64,000 nt of DNA from assembly GCA_013397455.1 (NCBI GenBank), contig VYZB01000328.1, positions 887,524-951,523 of the forward strand, given 5' to 3'. Origin of the DNA: Crotophaga sulcirostris (Eukaryota; Chordata; Aves; Cuculiformes; Crotophagidae). The translations under genes were made by a program, and so were the position numbers. The notes beneath the pieces were generated by a model. It saw nothing but the letters and a program-made list of their open reading frames with translations, did not search any database and had not been told where the DNA came from. Positions 14,396 through 27,533 of this stretch are shown piece after piece (position 1 is the first letter of the stretch; the number at the start of each line of letters is the position of its first letter).

Positions 14396-14939
14396 AAACA
14401 ACAGGCACAGCTACGTGATCATGCAGTTGTCAGTGTTTTCCCTCAAGGGGGCTGGACAGAAGATGCTGAAAGCATTTGATCCACATAGTATTAAGTGCTA
14501 GCACTGAACGTTATTGTTCAATGATGAAAATTCAGCCATAAATAACTGGCTTGTTTCAAATGAGTAGAAGGATGTCTGTGTTTGCAGGAAACTCACAAGA
14601 AGGAGTAAAGAATCAGGGTGTTCCTTTTCTTTTATTATTACCCTTTTTATTTCTTCTGTAGCTGTGTCTGGAAATAAAGCATCAGACAGAGGAGCTGCTC
14701 CCGCTGCTACTGTGGCAGATGGCAAGCAGGGCTCAAGACTGGGGCTCTGCTTCAGCAGGGCTGCGTGGGGAATTCTGCAGCGGGAGGAAACAAGGCAAAA
14801 TGTGCAGGCTGCCGTCTGCATTCTGATAAAGCGCTGTCTGTTGCTAGCAGCACAAGTTGTTCTGAAAACAAGAGTCAATCATCTGTAGCCTTATTTCTGT
14901 ACATTTCCTGCAGGGGTCTCATGAAGTAAATGAGAATAA

Positions 14940-15110
14940 ATGTAAGGGCGAGAGTTCCTATTAGGAGCAGCCTCGTCAGCATCACCCAGCCAAGCATTTA
15001 CGTCATCAGCATGCTAATTTAATCAGACCTGAGCAGTGATGCTATAAATGGATTACCATCCCAGCTAGTGTGGTTACCGAGGTAACTCAGCCCTTTGTGC
15101 CACAGATACA
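14940..15110. promoter_or_regulatory. Candidate intronic enhancer/conserved element with motif cluster
   Basis: Within about 90 bp there are several intact transcription-factor words: ttacgtca (14998-15005, ATF/E4BP4 type), atgctaat (15011-15018, POU octamer variant), ggatta (about 15051, OTX/PITX type) and the RFX palindrome at 15073-15086. The stretch is unique and free of repeats. It is a candidate only, since no cross-species comparison is possible here. It could act on LPP or on the neighbouring BCL6. Confidence 0.35.
15073..15086. promoter_or_regulatory. Perfect RFX X-box palindrome
   Basis: GTTACC-ga-GGTAAC: two perfect 6-bp inverted half-sites with a 2-bp spacer. This fits the RFX-family consensus GTNRCC(0-3)RGYAAC. 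Perfect double half-sites are rare by chance in 64 kb. Binding is inferred. Confidence 0.5.
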
Positions 15111-17404
15111 ATCGGCTTAATGATAATAAAAACCTCAGCACAAATGAAACAGAAGGAAAAGCCTGACAGGGCTGACGCATACACGACCCTTTCTCTCCTC
15201 TTCCCTCTCCCCTCCCCCAACCTTCAGCTGCTTACTGCAATAAAATTAAGTGCTGCTGTGATCTGTATGCACAGCATTCCCATAGGGAACACGCAAGTAA
15301 ATAGAACCCGCAGAAATAATTAATACAGCCCAACAACTACTGCCGTCAGCACTCCTTAGTCATTCCACCAACACTGAATGAGAGGGACACACAGACAGAA
15401 ACACTGCACAAGAAGACTCCATAGAGCCTGCAAAGGGCTTCAGAGAAGTACTTGCTAACCCCTGTGCAGCATTAATTATATCAATGGAGTGCTTGGCCAA
15501 GAGCTGACTGCAACATTGAGTTTAGTCACTGCCCACCCCTGCCAGGAGGGCGTCATTTCCACATCATCTCCTTCCCATCCAGAATTGGAGGTGACCTTAA
15601 AGCAAGGCGCCCAAGGCCAGGGAGAAACTCAACTGCAACATCACCAACCCAGAAGTGGAGGTTATCTGGCCCTTTGCGGGAAGGGATGAAACGGGGCTCT
15701 GGCCTTTCCTGCATTCAGACAGCTCCACAAAAACAGCAGCCTACTTGCTTCCCAGCTTAGTCTGGGAAAGGACATTCCTTGCAAACAGCTAGCCTCAATG
15801 GGCTAAAAGACAGTGATATCCCTGCCTTGAAATGGACAGAAGACCACACTTTTCAGCACCTCTAGCTCTTCTCCCGATTAAGCACAATTCAGCATCCATC
15901 TCTGTAGATGCCAAATGCCACACATTTTCCTACTTAGATACCAAAGACCAAATTTCCCATAGCTTTCAATGTGATTAACTTTTGCCTTCAACCCAAAATT
16001 TCAGCAACTATCAGCTCAAACGCCAGCATCTGAGTGCCCACCTGCCAGAGCAGCTAACACATTTCACCTGCCCCTACTGCAAGTCATCACCTCCTCACCT
16101 ACCAATGGTTCACCTGAAAACACCAAATACCAGAACAGCAGCAGGAGTGCATACCTTAACCTCAGGGTCATCAGGCTCCTGATGGGTATTGCTCCAGTCC
16201 AGGCCAGATCTTAAAGGATTAGCATGAGACCAATAACTTCTGATAGATTCATCAGGAGTGCAATGAATTCTCCACTGCCTGTCACATAGGCACACGCTTC
16301 AATCTTGTTGCTTTGTAAATGGCAAAATGCAGCTCATGCAGCCTTTGGAAAAAATCCACAGAGATTTCCCAACATTTACAACTGGACATGTACAGAAATG
16401 GCTTTGCCCTTGCCTTCATTTCACACGGCCTTTGTGTGTTGGTGGTGGGATTGCGTGAGGGCAGCTCCTTCCACCTATGGGAGACCACTTCAGCGAGCCA
16501 ACCCAGCATTTTGTCACTGAACAGAGGTACACAAGTGTTTGGACCCAAAACAAGCATTAGTGAGATCAGCTCTTCCAGAAGAGGAAACCTTTTCTGAAGT
16601 GGCAGAACACCAGCAAAGCCAAAGCAGCCTCTGTGCACTGTTGCATGTCCCTGCAATGAGCAATAATAGTAGATTTGTCTGTAGAATAGACACATTCAGG
16701 CTCATCTCTTGGGAAATCTCACTAAATACTTTCTCACTCCTCCACCTAGCAGAAGGGCTCCAGAAATTTATTACATACTTCTAGAGAAATAGTTAAAATA
16801 GTTCCTTTAGATCAGATTACAGGAGTACAATCTTCCCTGGAAGGGAGAGAATCCTATGCAAATGACACCAAATTACTACAAAAAATTATGCTCCTGACTG
16901 GAAATATCTGGCTGAAAGCATGGAGTTGTGTCCCCTGATTTAACCATGCCCTTAGGGCAGCCAGGCTGGTGAGCAGGGAATAACCCCAGGAAAGGCAGCA
17001 AAGGGATAAAAATCCTCAAACCAAGAAGCAGATGGCAGAGCAGCACACCAGAAGGCACAGCTCTGGAAATGGCGTGACTGTTGATGTGAAAAGGAAGCCA
17101 TCACCTTTGCTTCAATTTAAAAGTCATTGTGACAGCTTGAGAGATTGTAACATTTAAGTGACACAGCGACAACTCGATCCAGTCCAACAATCACAATTCA
17201 CAACGTGCTCTAAACACAACCCCAGCCTGCCTGGGTGCAAAGCAGCTGCTCACTTAGGAAAGGCATGTATCAAAATGAGGGATGTAATATTAGAAATGCT
17301 CCTCCAGGATGGTCACTCAGCGAGTTATTCTGCATGTACTGTGCTTGTGAGACTGGACTGGGGCTCTCTCCATCCTCATGGCACAGAAAGGATCTGAGGA
17401 AAGA

Positions 17405-17672
17405 CTGACTTAAACTTCGTCAGGGGAGGTTTAGACTTGATGTTAAGAAGAAGTTCTACACTGAAAGGGTGATTGGCCACTGGAATGCGCTGCCCAGGGA
17501 GGTGGTGGAGTCGCCGACCCTTGATGTGTTCAAGGGAAGACTGGATGAGGCACTCAGTGCCATGGTTTAGGTGATGAGTTGGTGTTAGTGTTGGCTTATA
17601 GGTTGGACTTGATGATCTCAGAGGTCTCTTCCAACCTGGTTATACTGTGAAACTGTGAAACTGTGAAACTGA
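17405..17672 (+). mobile_element. CR1 LINE 3' fragment, sense on plus strand
   Basis: Sense CR1 end: it starts near cttaaacttcgtcaggggag, passes gcgctgcccagggaggtggt, includes the stop of the second open frame (gccatggtttag), and ends with the 3' tail ggttatactgtgaaactgtg repeated. Against the reverse complement of the copy at 41581-41992 I count about seven differences over roughly 250 bp by eye. This implies a fairly young shared subfamily. The terminal repeat of about 9 bp is the usual CR1-type microsatellite tail. Confidence 0.92.
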
Positions 17673-19083
17673 TAGATGGAAAGAAAAGGAGAAGAACTGG
17701 CGTCAATGTCAAGCATTCCATTAATTCCAATAGGAGCTACAGGTGTGCAGCGCTTCAGAGAAAGCTCTTAAATATCTTCACTGCCATAATCAAACAAAAA
17801 CTGAACCATACAGCCTCCCTTTTTCCTGCCAGCCAAGCAGACCTTGAGGTGCTTACAGCAATACAGGGCAATAGAGAACAGCCCAATTCAGCTGCAGGTG
17901 TTCCTGACACATTAAAAAGAGAACTAGGTGTTCATTTAAATTTACAGTATATTTCTAACCTCTTCAGAGTTAGGTGCTTGGTTTCTTGGCCATGGAGTTA
18001 CACCTAATGGTATGCTGTGCCTAATAATAGCTCTTTTTTGTTGTGGTTTTTTTTTTTTTCCTTGCCTGTCCAATGACCTGTTTATACAATTTAGTACTGT
18101 GGAACGATGCCAGAGTAACAACTTCAGGCACCAACATCTTCCTTGGCAGATGAAGAACACCAGCACTGGTATTTCTTTCCTCAGTGTGGCTCCTTTTAGG
18201 TCCCCACAGCACATGTGGGAGGGATTGCTCTGGGCCTCTCTGGAGATGACTTCCCAACACAGTAGGTCTTCTGGCCACTTGCAAGTGGGTCCTAATCCTA
18301 GAAACTAGTTAAATCAATGGTGAAAAAAAGGAAATCCTGGAGTATTTGTCCATGAGAAAGAGTCACTAGGCCAAATACTTATTTCACCCCTTACAATTGT
18401 AATGCTAAAGCACTACTGCGCCCCTTCCTGCTGCCCAAAGGCCTTGTCATAAACAGGCAACATCACAAGAATGATTTTGTTATTGTCATTATTAATATGA
18501 CTTTTTCAGTGACTCACAAAGATAGAGCAGAACAACACGCATTTGCCAACAGTCATCGCTCCACATATAGTCTAATGCCTTTAAATAACAAGTGTGCTCT
18601 CTGTAACCAAGCTTATTTCACTGTTTCAGGTTGTCTTAAAACCAAATAAATAAATAGAAAGCAGAAATATTTTCACAGCTGTTCAGCTTCCTAAAGGCAT
18701 ATTACATACTTAAGAAACATTAAGCCAGTGACCATCTTGAACAGAGGAACCAGCGTCACCTTTGAAACATCTGCTCTGATTTGCAAGTCCCTCGGATTGC
18801 AAAGGAAGCCTAAACATGAAAACTTTGGTAAAGCTTATTCCCAAGCCTTTATGGCCAGATCAGTGGCAGGGCACTGCATTATTCTTAGAGAGAAAGCAGG
18901 GCACCCTCAGCTGTTTGCTATGCACAAAGGCGGTCAATGACTGCAAGGCAGCCAGGGTCTTGCAGATCTCAGATGTGCCAGGGGAGACCTCACACTGCCC
19001 CTGGCTGAGTGCACCTGAGACTTCAGCTCCTTCAGGGAATGGGAGCTGGTCAAAGGCAGCCCCCTGATGATGTGCTATTGTTA

Positions 19084-19330
19084 AAAGGGACTTCAGGAGG
19101 TTGTTCAGTCCAGCCCTCTCCCTTCAGATAGGACTGACCCTGCCTAAACTATTCCTGACAGAGGTTTGTACAACCTGACCTAAAGGCCTTCCAGTAATCA
19201 AGGCCCTGCTGTTTCTCCATACCCTCTTTTTCTGGGGTTATCTTTCCCTCCTACAGTAGTTTTACCCTAATGGCTAATTTAAATCTCTTCAGCTGGATTT
19301 TAAGTCCAGGATATTGCACTTCCCAAAGTA
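19084..19330 (-). mobile_element. Ancient CR1-like LINE fragment (antisense), strongly diverged
   Basis: The order of phrases follows an antisense CR1 3' end: gggacttcaggaggttgttc, agtccagccctctccctt, acctgacctaaaggccttcc, then taatttaaatctcttcag and ttaagtccagg. The tail repeat and many bases are lost, so it is much older than the other copies. The boundaries are approximate. Confidence 0.6.
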
Positions 19331-19529
19331 GATGTGCAGAACCTTTCATTACCCTTTTCTTTGCAGCTGGAAACAGACATACCCAGAACAATTAGGAGGC
19401 AAAAACACCCATTGGGAACAGGTTATTTACATAAACAGGATCACAATGTGCATGTGTTTATATATTTTTTACTTATGAAAAATACTGCAATCTTTTTTCT
19501 TTTCTAATTAAAACCCCCAGTTTGCCCAA

Positions 19530-19790
19530 CTGCACAATTGCTAAGTAGATTTAAAATGGGGACTTCAGTAGCTATTTCATGGCTAATCAAATGAGTAAAT
19601 ATAATGATCTGCTCCAATTCCCATTCTGATTACACAGTGTAGCTATTTCATTCCCTCAGTAAGATCTTTGCACCCAAAAAGAATAGTTTAACGAGCTTAA
19701 GAGCAGAATGTTAGGCTCAATTTCTCTAAAGGGTAATAGAGTGGGAGTGTCTGTATAATTAGCATTGTTGGGCTCCCTCCCTCACTTTAC
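19530..19790. promoter_or_regulatory. Candidate unique element with internal 13-bp direct repeat
   Basis: The exact 13-mer gtagctatttcat occurs at 19568-19580 and 19639-19651, within unique AT-rich sequence that also holds taatcaaatgag and gattacac words. It directly follows the ancient CR1 at 19084-19330. Function is unknown. Confidence 0.22.
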
Positions 19791-20349
19791 AATACTTTCT
19801 ATACAGAGCTTTCATTGCCTCAACAGGTCCCCATGTTAAAGCAGGAAAATAATGCAGAGCACATTAGATTCATACTGCTTGTGCAGAGGAGTTTTGGAAG
19901 ACAGAAAAAGAGCTAGAGAAGTGCTAGTTATTTAAGCGCAAAAGGGCTCAAGTTTTAATTGAGTTTTAGCAATAAAAGCACACATATTCATGCACATATC
20001 TTCACCATCTCTAATGTATTGAACTCTTAGATGCTTCTGAAAGTTAAGATCCGTCAGACTACTTACACACTGATCAAATCATAATACAAATCACTAAAGT
20101 ACACTTGACATGTTCTTCTGTGCATTGAAATTGAAATTAAAAGCATGCAGTCTATAATGTGAAACAATAGCATTCAGAAGAGTCTGATGCCAAATTCCCT
20201 TATAGAAAATAAAAGTATTTGATATACTGCTTTTTCATTGTAAGAGAATCTTTTACATAAGCTAGCAAACCCATAATACTTTGTGCTTGCAGAAGAATTT
20301 TCAGCCGAAAATCTGAAAATCCTTTCTGAAGTCAGACAGACAGGTGGGA

Positions 20350-20490
20350 TATGTGATTATTACCATCTCTGTTTTACAGATAGGAATCTTAATGCCAGAA
20401 CAGTTCAAAATCTTACTGAAATTACAGGCGACATGTCAGAGATCTGGGAGGAAAGGGAAAACAGCATATCCTGTTTGGTTCCAAACTACC
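20350..20490 (-). mobile_element. Probable MIR-type SINE relic
   Basis: Reads gattattaccatctctgtt, tacagataggaatctt..., then a region equivalent to 'gtcacacagctagtaa' (catgtcagagatctgggagg) and a weak end. The core 'ttattaccat..ttttacagat..gaa' is the MIR signature in antisense. The 3' part is poorly preserved. Confidence 0.5.
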
Positions 20491-23400
20491 ATGGTGCATC
20501 AGACCTCTCCCACATCAGTCATCTTGTATTTCTCCTATCACTTTGTATTTGTGAGCATCAAAGTGTCCATGGATAATGTCTTCAGAAGCCGTTGTGCAAA
20601 AACCTTCACAAAGAGGTCAAAATTTAGTCAAATTGTTTAATCCTGCAATGGTTGGGGGGTGGGAGGGAAAAAAGAAATAACAGGCCACTAGGGAAGTTAC
20701 TCTGAAAAGCAAGTTCCACAACCAAAATACAAGCTTCACCTCTAACAAACAAAATCCACAGTTAATCCATTGCTTCAGAGTAAATCAATACCAAATAACA
20801 AAGGGAATAACACAGGACCAAGAGCCACTTCCATTTTTTTTGGCATTCAAATTCACCAGTCTGCAGTTAGACAGCAATACCTGATCAGAAACAAATGGAT
20901 ACTGCACCAAAATGTTTCAAATTCCCCTGCAACAACTGAGTATACCAGGAACCTTCAGCCTTTAAAAGAGATAGCTAAAACTCTGAATGGTACAAACAGA
21001 AGGATTACTTGTTCTGTGACTTCTTTGGAGAACATAAAGGAGAAGGTGTGTCTGCCCTACCTGCATGGGACTCCTTTGCTGCAGTACGCTTTAAATTTCA
21101 GAGATTTACATAAGTTCATAAAGCAATTGGATGATCTCACGGAGGCAAAAATCCCTGAGTATTATGGAAGACATAATTTTTATCAAGCCAATCTCCGCGA
21201 ACAGCAAATTCTTGGATAAAGGGAAATATTCTGGGTCAGTATTGCTTTGAATTTGTACTGTTCTTGCCTTCTTCCTTTGGTATTTACTAGAAAGGGAACT
21301 GACGCAGGTTGGACAATCTTAGGTTCTTAATTTCAGGACGATATGCGCTGACACTTGACAGAAAGATACTGAAAAGCCAAGGTTTAAATTCCGATTTCTG
21401 ATCCAGGCAGGCTCTTCTTCTAGAAACCAGAACTGTGCTACTTCTATCATTAAAAAAATACAGCAGCAGATCACCACTATAATGATAGTAGCTTGAACAA
21501 AATGTTCCTGATTGAGTGCACTCAAGATATGACTTCCCTCCAATCTCAGTTGCGGACTACAAGGTCCTACAATGTTACAAAAGCATTTATCTAAGTCCAG
21601 GAGGCAGAATACCCATGCTTTCATCAAATGAACCAAGCCAGAGCTGAAGCTAGGTCTTCGTGACTGCCAGCACATAAAATGCTCAAGAAAACTTGGCAGC
21701 TAAATAAGATATCAAAAATTCCCCAGGGGATTGTCTTCCAACCAAGTGAAAATGCACTCTCTTCTGTATGTCAGAAGTCCAGTTAATGCAGAGTCAGTCA
21801 ATAGTATGTGATGGAGCTAGTTTTGGATGCACTGGTTATGTCTACACCCAATGCATCTGCAGGGGAGATGGCAGTCCTGGGCACAAAGCTTTACACCCCT
21901 TACACTATACTGCATTTGTCTGCAGGAAAAACTCCCAGCTGTTGGGCACAACATCCCAGTTGGGAAATCAGTTCCAGTATCTTTGCAGAACAAGAGGATC
22001 TCCTTCAAGTTTCTTTGAGTCGCGAACTTAGAGCTCCTCAGAGATGTATTAGCAGTTTGAAGGACCTAGTTTGGGTGTATAAGGAGCTCTTAAGCTTTTC
22101 AAGGAGAGAACAGCTTGAAAATGGAGAACAGGACCTTGGTATTTCAAAGACAGACACCTGCTTTGGCATTGGCTGTGCTAGCTTAACCACACAGAAAAGA
22201 GAAACAGCTGCACAAATTTGCAAGGTTGTGCTCAACATAAGCCTTGGAGAGAGGCAATTTATCCCAGTCCATCCATGGTGCAGTCACCAGAGTGAAGAGA
22301 AGAAAGTCCCAGAGATCCAGGTGCAAATACTACAGGTCACAAATAGCACAGCATTGCATCCTCACTGCAGCGAGCACTGAACACCCAAACACCTTACACT
22401 GACCAGGCAGGCAAAGAAATGGGTTTATCCCTGCTTAACAGAAGTAGTGCAGGCCAGAGAAACAAGAGGGGTTATCACAGGATACACAAAAGCAGGTAAA
22501 AGGTCTGCAAGTCTGAGGTACACATTTACAACATAGGTCTGAGAAGAATTCTCCTCCTTCTCGGGTTCTGGGTGGGACTACATTAAAAGAAAGTCCAGGT
22601 TAGTGATAGATGTTTCAGACTGAGTATTTCTTTCCTCCCTCCTCTTTCAGTATAGCCTTACTATCTTTAGTAAGCTTAGAGGAAACAATTAACAGATGAA
22701 CCTGACCCTTCTCAGGGCCAAAGCCCAGAATTCCTACCCGGGAAAGCTGATGGATGTATCCGAGTCCTGCAGAGTGCAGCAAGGAAAGCCCCTCAGGGCT
22801 CAAGCTGCTGTTTTACAACAAGAGACATTTTTAGCCGATAATTTTATCTCTTCCATTTTTCCCCATGGCTTCAAATTAAAATAAACATGGACCAGGGCCT
22901 AGGATTTTATTTTATCTGTCACATATTGCTGTCATTAAACACACTTGAAACGAGTGGGTTTAGTTCAAATAACACTGTCTCTTCCCTCTCCCTTTCTCAG
23001 CTCAACAAACATAAAATAGGAAACTGCACTCCAGTACATTCTGAAGCAATACACATTACATCATGAGTAGATGATCCATCTGGCAGGCTGACATGGTAAT
23101 AAGCTTGCTTAATTGTCAGGTCAGGCATATTACAGACCCAGTCTGTCAGGCCTTTATTACAGCTTTGTACTGGGGATTTTCAACCCCCTTGTACTCTGTA
23201 TGTATAGACATGGTACAGGAAGCAAATGCACCCACGTGGTAGGAGCACACATGCGTGGACATATACATGAAGTGTCACTCAGAACAAGGAGATTAAATAA
23301 ACCAAGGAAATGTTGAAGTCAAATAGCTCTTAGCAGCAGTATACGTTTCAGTCTGGAATAATCACCCAAAGAAAGTAATGACATATTTACATTTAATTTA

Positions 23401-26400
23401 TTTGAAAGTGGGCTGGGGAATGCACTGATTATAGGAGATAATCCAGCACTGGCTCATAAGCAAAAGAATCAGAGATCCTCAGATGTTCCCTCCATTTATA
23501 CTTCCTAAGCAATCAGCTCTTCATTTTGTTTTTGGCTCCATGTAGTTCCTATCATGCAGACAGTCTCCTGAGACTGACCATATGTCCTCCTGAGAAATCA
23601 CTGAGTACACTCAGCAAATGATTGAATTCGTCAAATGGTTGTTTTGCCTTTAAGAAGCCAACAAAACAAAATTAAAAAAGAACTTTTCTCTCCCTTGTCT
23701 TTGTACTCAACCTCATCTCTTTCTCTTCCTTAACGAGCTCAATTCTGAAATTATTTTACTTTCAGGAAGACTTTAAGGTGTTCTAAAAGACAATTTGTAG
23801 GAAAGATGCCAAATATAAATTGTATTCTCTAGACCTGCATGCATCTGTGATTTTACACGAGCACGCACACATATGTTCAATATAGAAACAGCAGGTGTTC
23901 GCTAAAGTTTTATTGCCATTAGTTAGAAATGACCACATTACTCAACAGTGTCAAAGTCAAGACTTGTCAAAGGTAAGTCTTGCCAAAAGCTAAAAACCCT
24001 GAAGATTTTCAGTGTTATACAGCCCTGCTTTGGGGTGCTGGCTCTTCCACATACCTCCAGAACCTAACAGTGACCTCCATCTACCCTAAAGAAGCACTAA
24101 ATGATTGCATCCTGTGCATGGTATCTCCACAGTTTTTTGTGCAAAGTGGAGAGCGCTGTCTCCAGCACGGTAGCAGCTCTCCGTCACTGAGGCCTCATAA
24201 AACCTTCGTGGCCACTCTGTTCCATAGCCAGATAGCCTTTCTTGCACTTTGGACATCGGCCACCTATGCAGACTCCAGTCAAAATGTTTCCAGAAAAAGA
24301 TTAAACAGAGTTCAATACAACATTTGTACTGTCTCCCTGATGAACTATACAGTGCTAAAAAAATCCCAGCTGAACAACAGCGGCTTATCCATCACTTCTT
24401 AAGGCTGCAAAATGGTCTTAACCGCACAGATATCTCATGTAATGTACAGTTGGTCTTTCTGCAAACCAGCACAGTAATCAACCCCAACACCTTCTCTTCC
24501 CCTCTTGAGAATCACAGCTTGAAATTGCATGTTCATCCTGGGTTTCTGCTGATAGAAACAGAATTGTGCCTCCCATCTTTTTTGAGTTCTCCTTGGCACA
24601 CAAGTTAGTGGTTTGGAAAAGGGAATCAGAATTATCTGAGCCCCCAGAACAAATAAAGTGATTGCTGGTATGCAAGATGGCAATTCTTCATGGCTCGTAG
24701 CTTCTTGGGACTTCATACAAATCACTCCAGAGCCGGTGACATACCCAGACTCTCATCAACCCAAACATGAAAAACAGTGCTACTTATGACAAGATAGCAA
24801 GGTCTTTGACCTGGGTCATGGTAGCAACCAGACAAGATAACCACGACAATCCTATCTGCCTTTACCTGTATAATGCCATAAAACTGTGCTACCTATCTTT
24901 GCTCTCACTGTACTTACGGACTTGGAAGTATTTCTTCCCAGCGAAGAATTCATTGTAAGACTTTGAAAATTTGCTTGGGAAGGGAAGAATCAGTCTCAGA
25001 CTGCAAACATTGGCAGAAATATTTATAAACACTGCATCAAACTCTCCTTTTTCTGATCAGGTCCATTTTTTGTCCACTTTTTTTGTTGTTGTTTTTAAAT
25101 CTGTGGGAGCAGACAGTAATACTCATTGGACCAACACATTATTGATTTCCCATAGAAACAGCAGTTAGTTAGAGCTCACTTTCAGCTGTGAAGCAGCATG
25201 TAAGGTTTATGTTGCTGTAACATTTTTTTCCATTTCATCCTCTTTAACGTAGTCAAAGTTAAAGTTTCCTCTTCACTATTGAAACACCATATGGTGATAA
25301 TATATGCTAACACAGGCACATTGACACAGTCCACAAGCCTGCTATTGAGCACAAGGCTGAGAAAATTGCAAGTGCTTCCAAGCCACAATATGTACGTCAC
25401 CTAATTGCATTTTACTGTGATGTAAAGAAGTCTGCGTCAAGGAAGGAACTTCCTTACAATGAAACTGTAACAGCCTGGAGTAATTTACAGTTATTTGAAG
25501 AACGATAGTGACGATCTATCAATTCATGGCTTTCAGATACAGGTTGGGTGTGGGCTGGTTTGATTATATTTTTTTTAGCCTAGGCAGCTTTAATATACAG
25601 AGACAATGCATCTCAGCACTGCAGTCATCTCTCAAAAGGTTCCAGACAGGAAGGGAAAAGGCAATCAATAAGAGAAAATATAGACACGGCCCCTTAAACC
25701 ATCCACAGATGCATCTGTCTCTTACTTTAATGGTTAACGGTTTTGAACTAGGAACGTCTTGCAGCAATCCTGAGATATGTTCAGGCTATAAATGTATCAT
25801 GTTTATTTATGCAGTGGTAGCAGGGTCTAATGTAGAAACTGCATGGCCAGCTCTCACTTTTCTGTAGGGCTCTAGATTCTTCCAGGCAGCCCTACCTGAA
25901 CTGAGGCTGGAAACAGATCTGTTCTGCCTTTGGACTGTCCAGCAAGTGTTCCAGGGAGGGGTCCTCTCTCCCTGCTAGGACAGACCCTTTTAAGAATAAG
26001 GCACCGGATGCACCTGCTAATGACAAAACTATTCCAGAATGTCACCAAAGTGTGTCCAAAGCCCTGTTTCACAAGGAACTGTATGGTCTCCGTGCCTCAG
26101 CTCTCCAACTGCAGAAAAGAATCAAACTTCTCCTTCCTCAGGGCATTACAAAGACAAATGTGTGAAAAGCGCTCATGCAAACAGACACCAATAAGCAACC
26201 AAGACAATCTTGAGAAGGCCATACTTCAAATGGTAGGTCACACTAGCATGTTTTAGCCTTCTCCTTTCAAATGTATCTGATACTGCATAACTTAGTTGTC
26301 CTATTTTAAAGGGCACAACTCAATAGTAACTCATGTCAGTGGGATCTACACCTGCCCTTCAATGGTCCCTAGATAGATTTGAGGTAATATGAAGGCATAT

Positions 26401-27505
26401 CAAAGCAATGTTCTCCTTGCTGTGAGTGTTATGCACAAACCACAAAGCCATCGTTCCCACTTTGGTGGAAATGGTCTGGGGAACATGTGCGGTGCAGGCC
26501 ACAATGGGAGCAAAATCCCAAGTGATGTATTGCCATGCAGGTGTCTCTCCAAGTTGCTGAGCTGTTCCCTTGGCTCTGAAATACTTCCCTTTCCCTAACA
26601 GGGAGGGAAATGCAGCTGGTTCCTAGTGTGTGCAGAAGAGAAACAGTCAACACAAAGGAACAAAACCCATAAAGAGCAGAGCAAAGGAAGTCTAATTTCC
26701 TATGGACTTGCATCTTGCATCTTGAGCAGACTCTGACCCTTCCTGTTCTCCTCCGCTACCTCTCCTGACCGCCCCTTCTGCTTCCCTTCTCCCCCTAGTA
26801 TTAGCCTTGGCATTTGTCTGTGTATGTCAGCCAAACAATGTGTGTCAGGGTCAGAGATCCTGATTAAAGCGCAGTCTGGAAGAGTAAAAGTTCAGGTTGC
26901 CTGCAAGACCCACAGTGGGATTGGAGCTTGCTGTGCACATGTCTGGATGGGTCAGACCATGTGCCACAGCAAGGATAGCCATCACCACACTGCAGCTCCT
27001 CAGGAGACACAGGTCTGAGTCTCGCCTCCCCAGCCACTGTGTTTTGCATACATATACTCCCCTTTCAGACCCACTTAAAAGTGGCTCCTGGATTCAAACT
27101 GTACGTGGGAAGCAGCCAACTGCCAGACACTGATGGGAGCTGGGTGGGAAGAATTAATCAACTGCGCTTTCATTTCAAAATGCACCAGCTATTCCCCTAG
27201 TGGGCATTGTGGCTGCTGCACATGGGGGGACAACACAGTCTGGTGCCATAGGACTGAGTTCATCTTCATACACCTCCTTCCAGTTGTATGTAGGTGCACG
27301 GAACAACTTCCCCTTTCTTAAGTGCTAGTGAGATCAAAGAGTGATGATACAGGTCCAGGGCATTGCAACTTTCTAGACCTGGGGGTTTGAATCTTTGCAA
27401 GTTTTCTTGCAAGATAGTGCATAAAGAAGCCTATCACCTGTAGACCACAATGCAGCTGAGTATCAAGCAACACCCTCTCACAGAATAAATATAACGGTTT
27501 TTGTT

Positions 27506-27533
27506 GCCCCTGCCTGCCCCTGCCCCTGCCCTG
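27506..27533 (+). repeat. (CCCCTG)n short tandem repeat
   Basis: Reads gcccctgcctgcccctgccc followed by ctgccctg: about four imperfect hexamer units, C-rich on plus and G-rich on the transcribed LPP strand. Confidence 0.75.

Noticed and set aside
22081..22100. aaggagctc, matching the first bases of miR-28-5p, the microRNA hosted by mammalian LPP
   Set aside because: It is on the plus strand (opposite to LPP), the match ends after nine bases, and no hairpin partner arm is present nearby. miR-28 derives from a mammalian repeat and is not expected in birds.
21808..22380. Plus-strand open frame of 190 codons
   Set aside because: The protein reads as low-information sequence with no known motif. 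Several overlapping frames on both strands are open at the same place, as in a stop-poor stretch.
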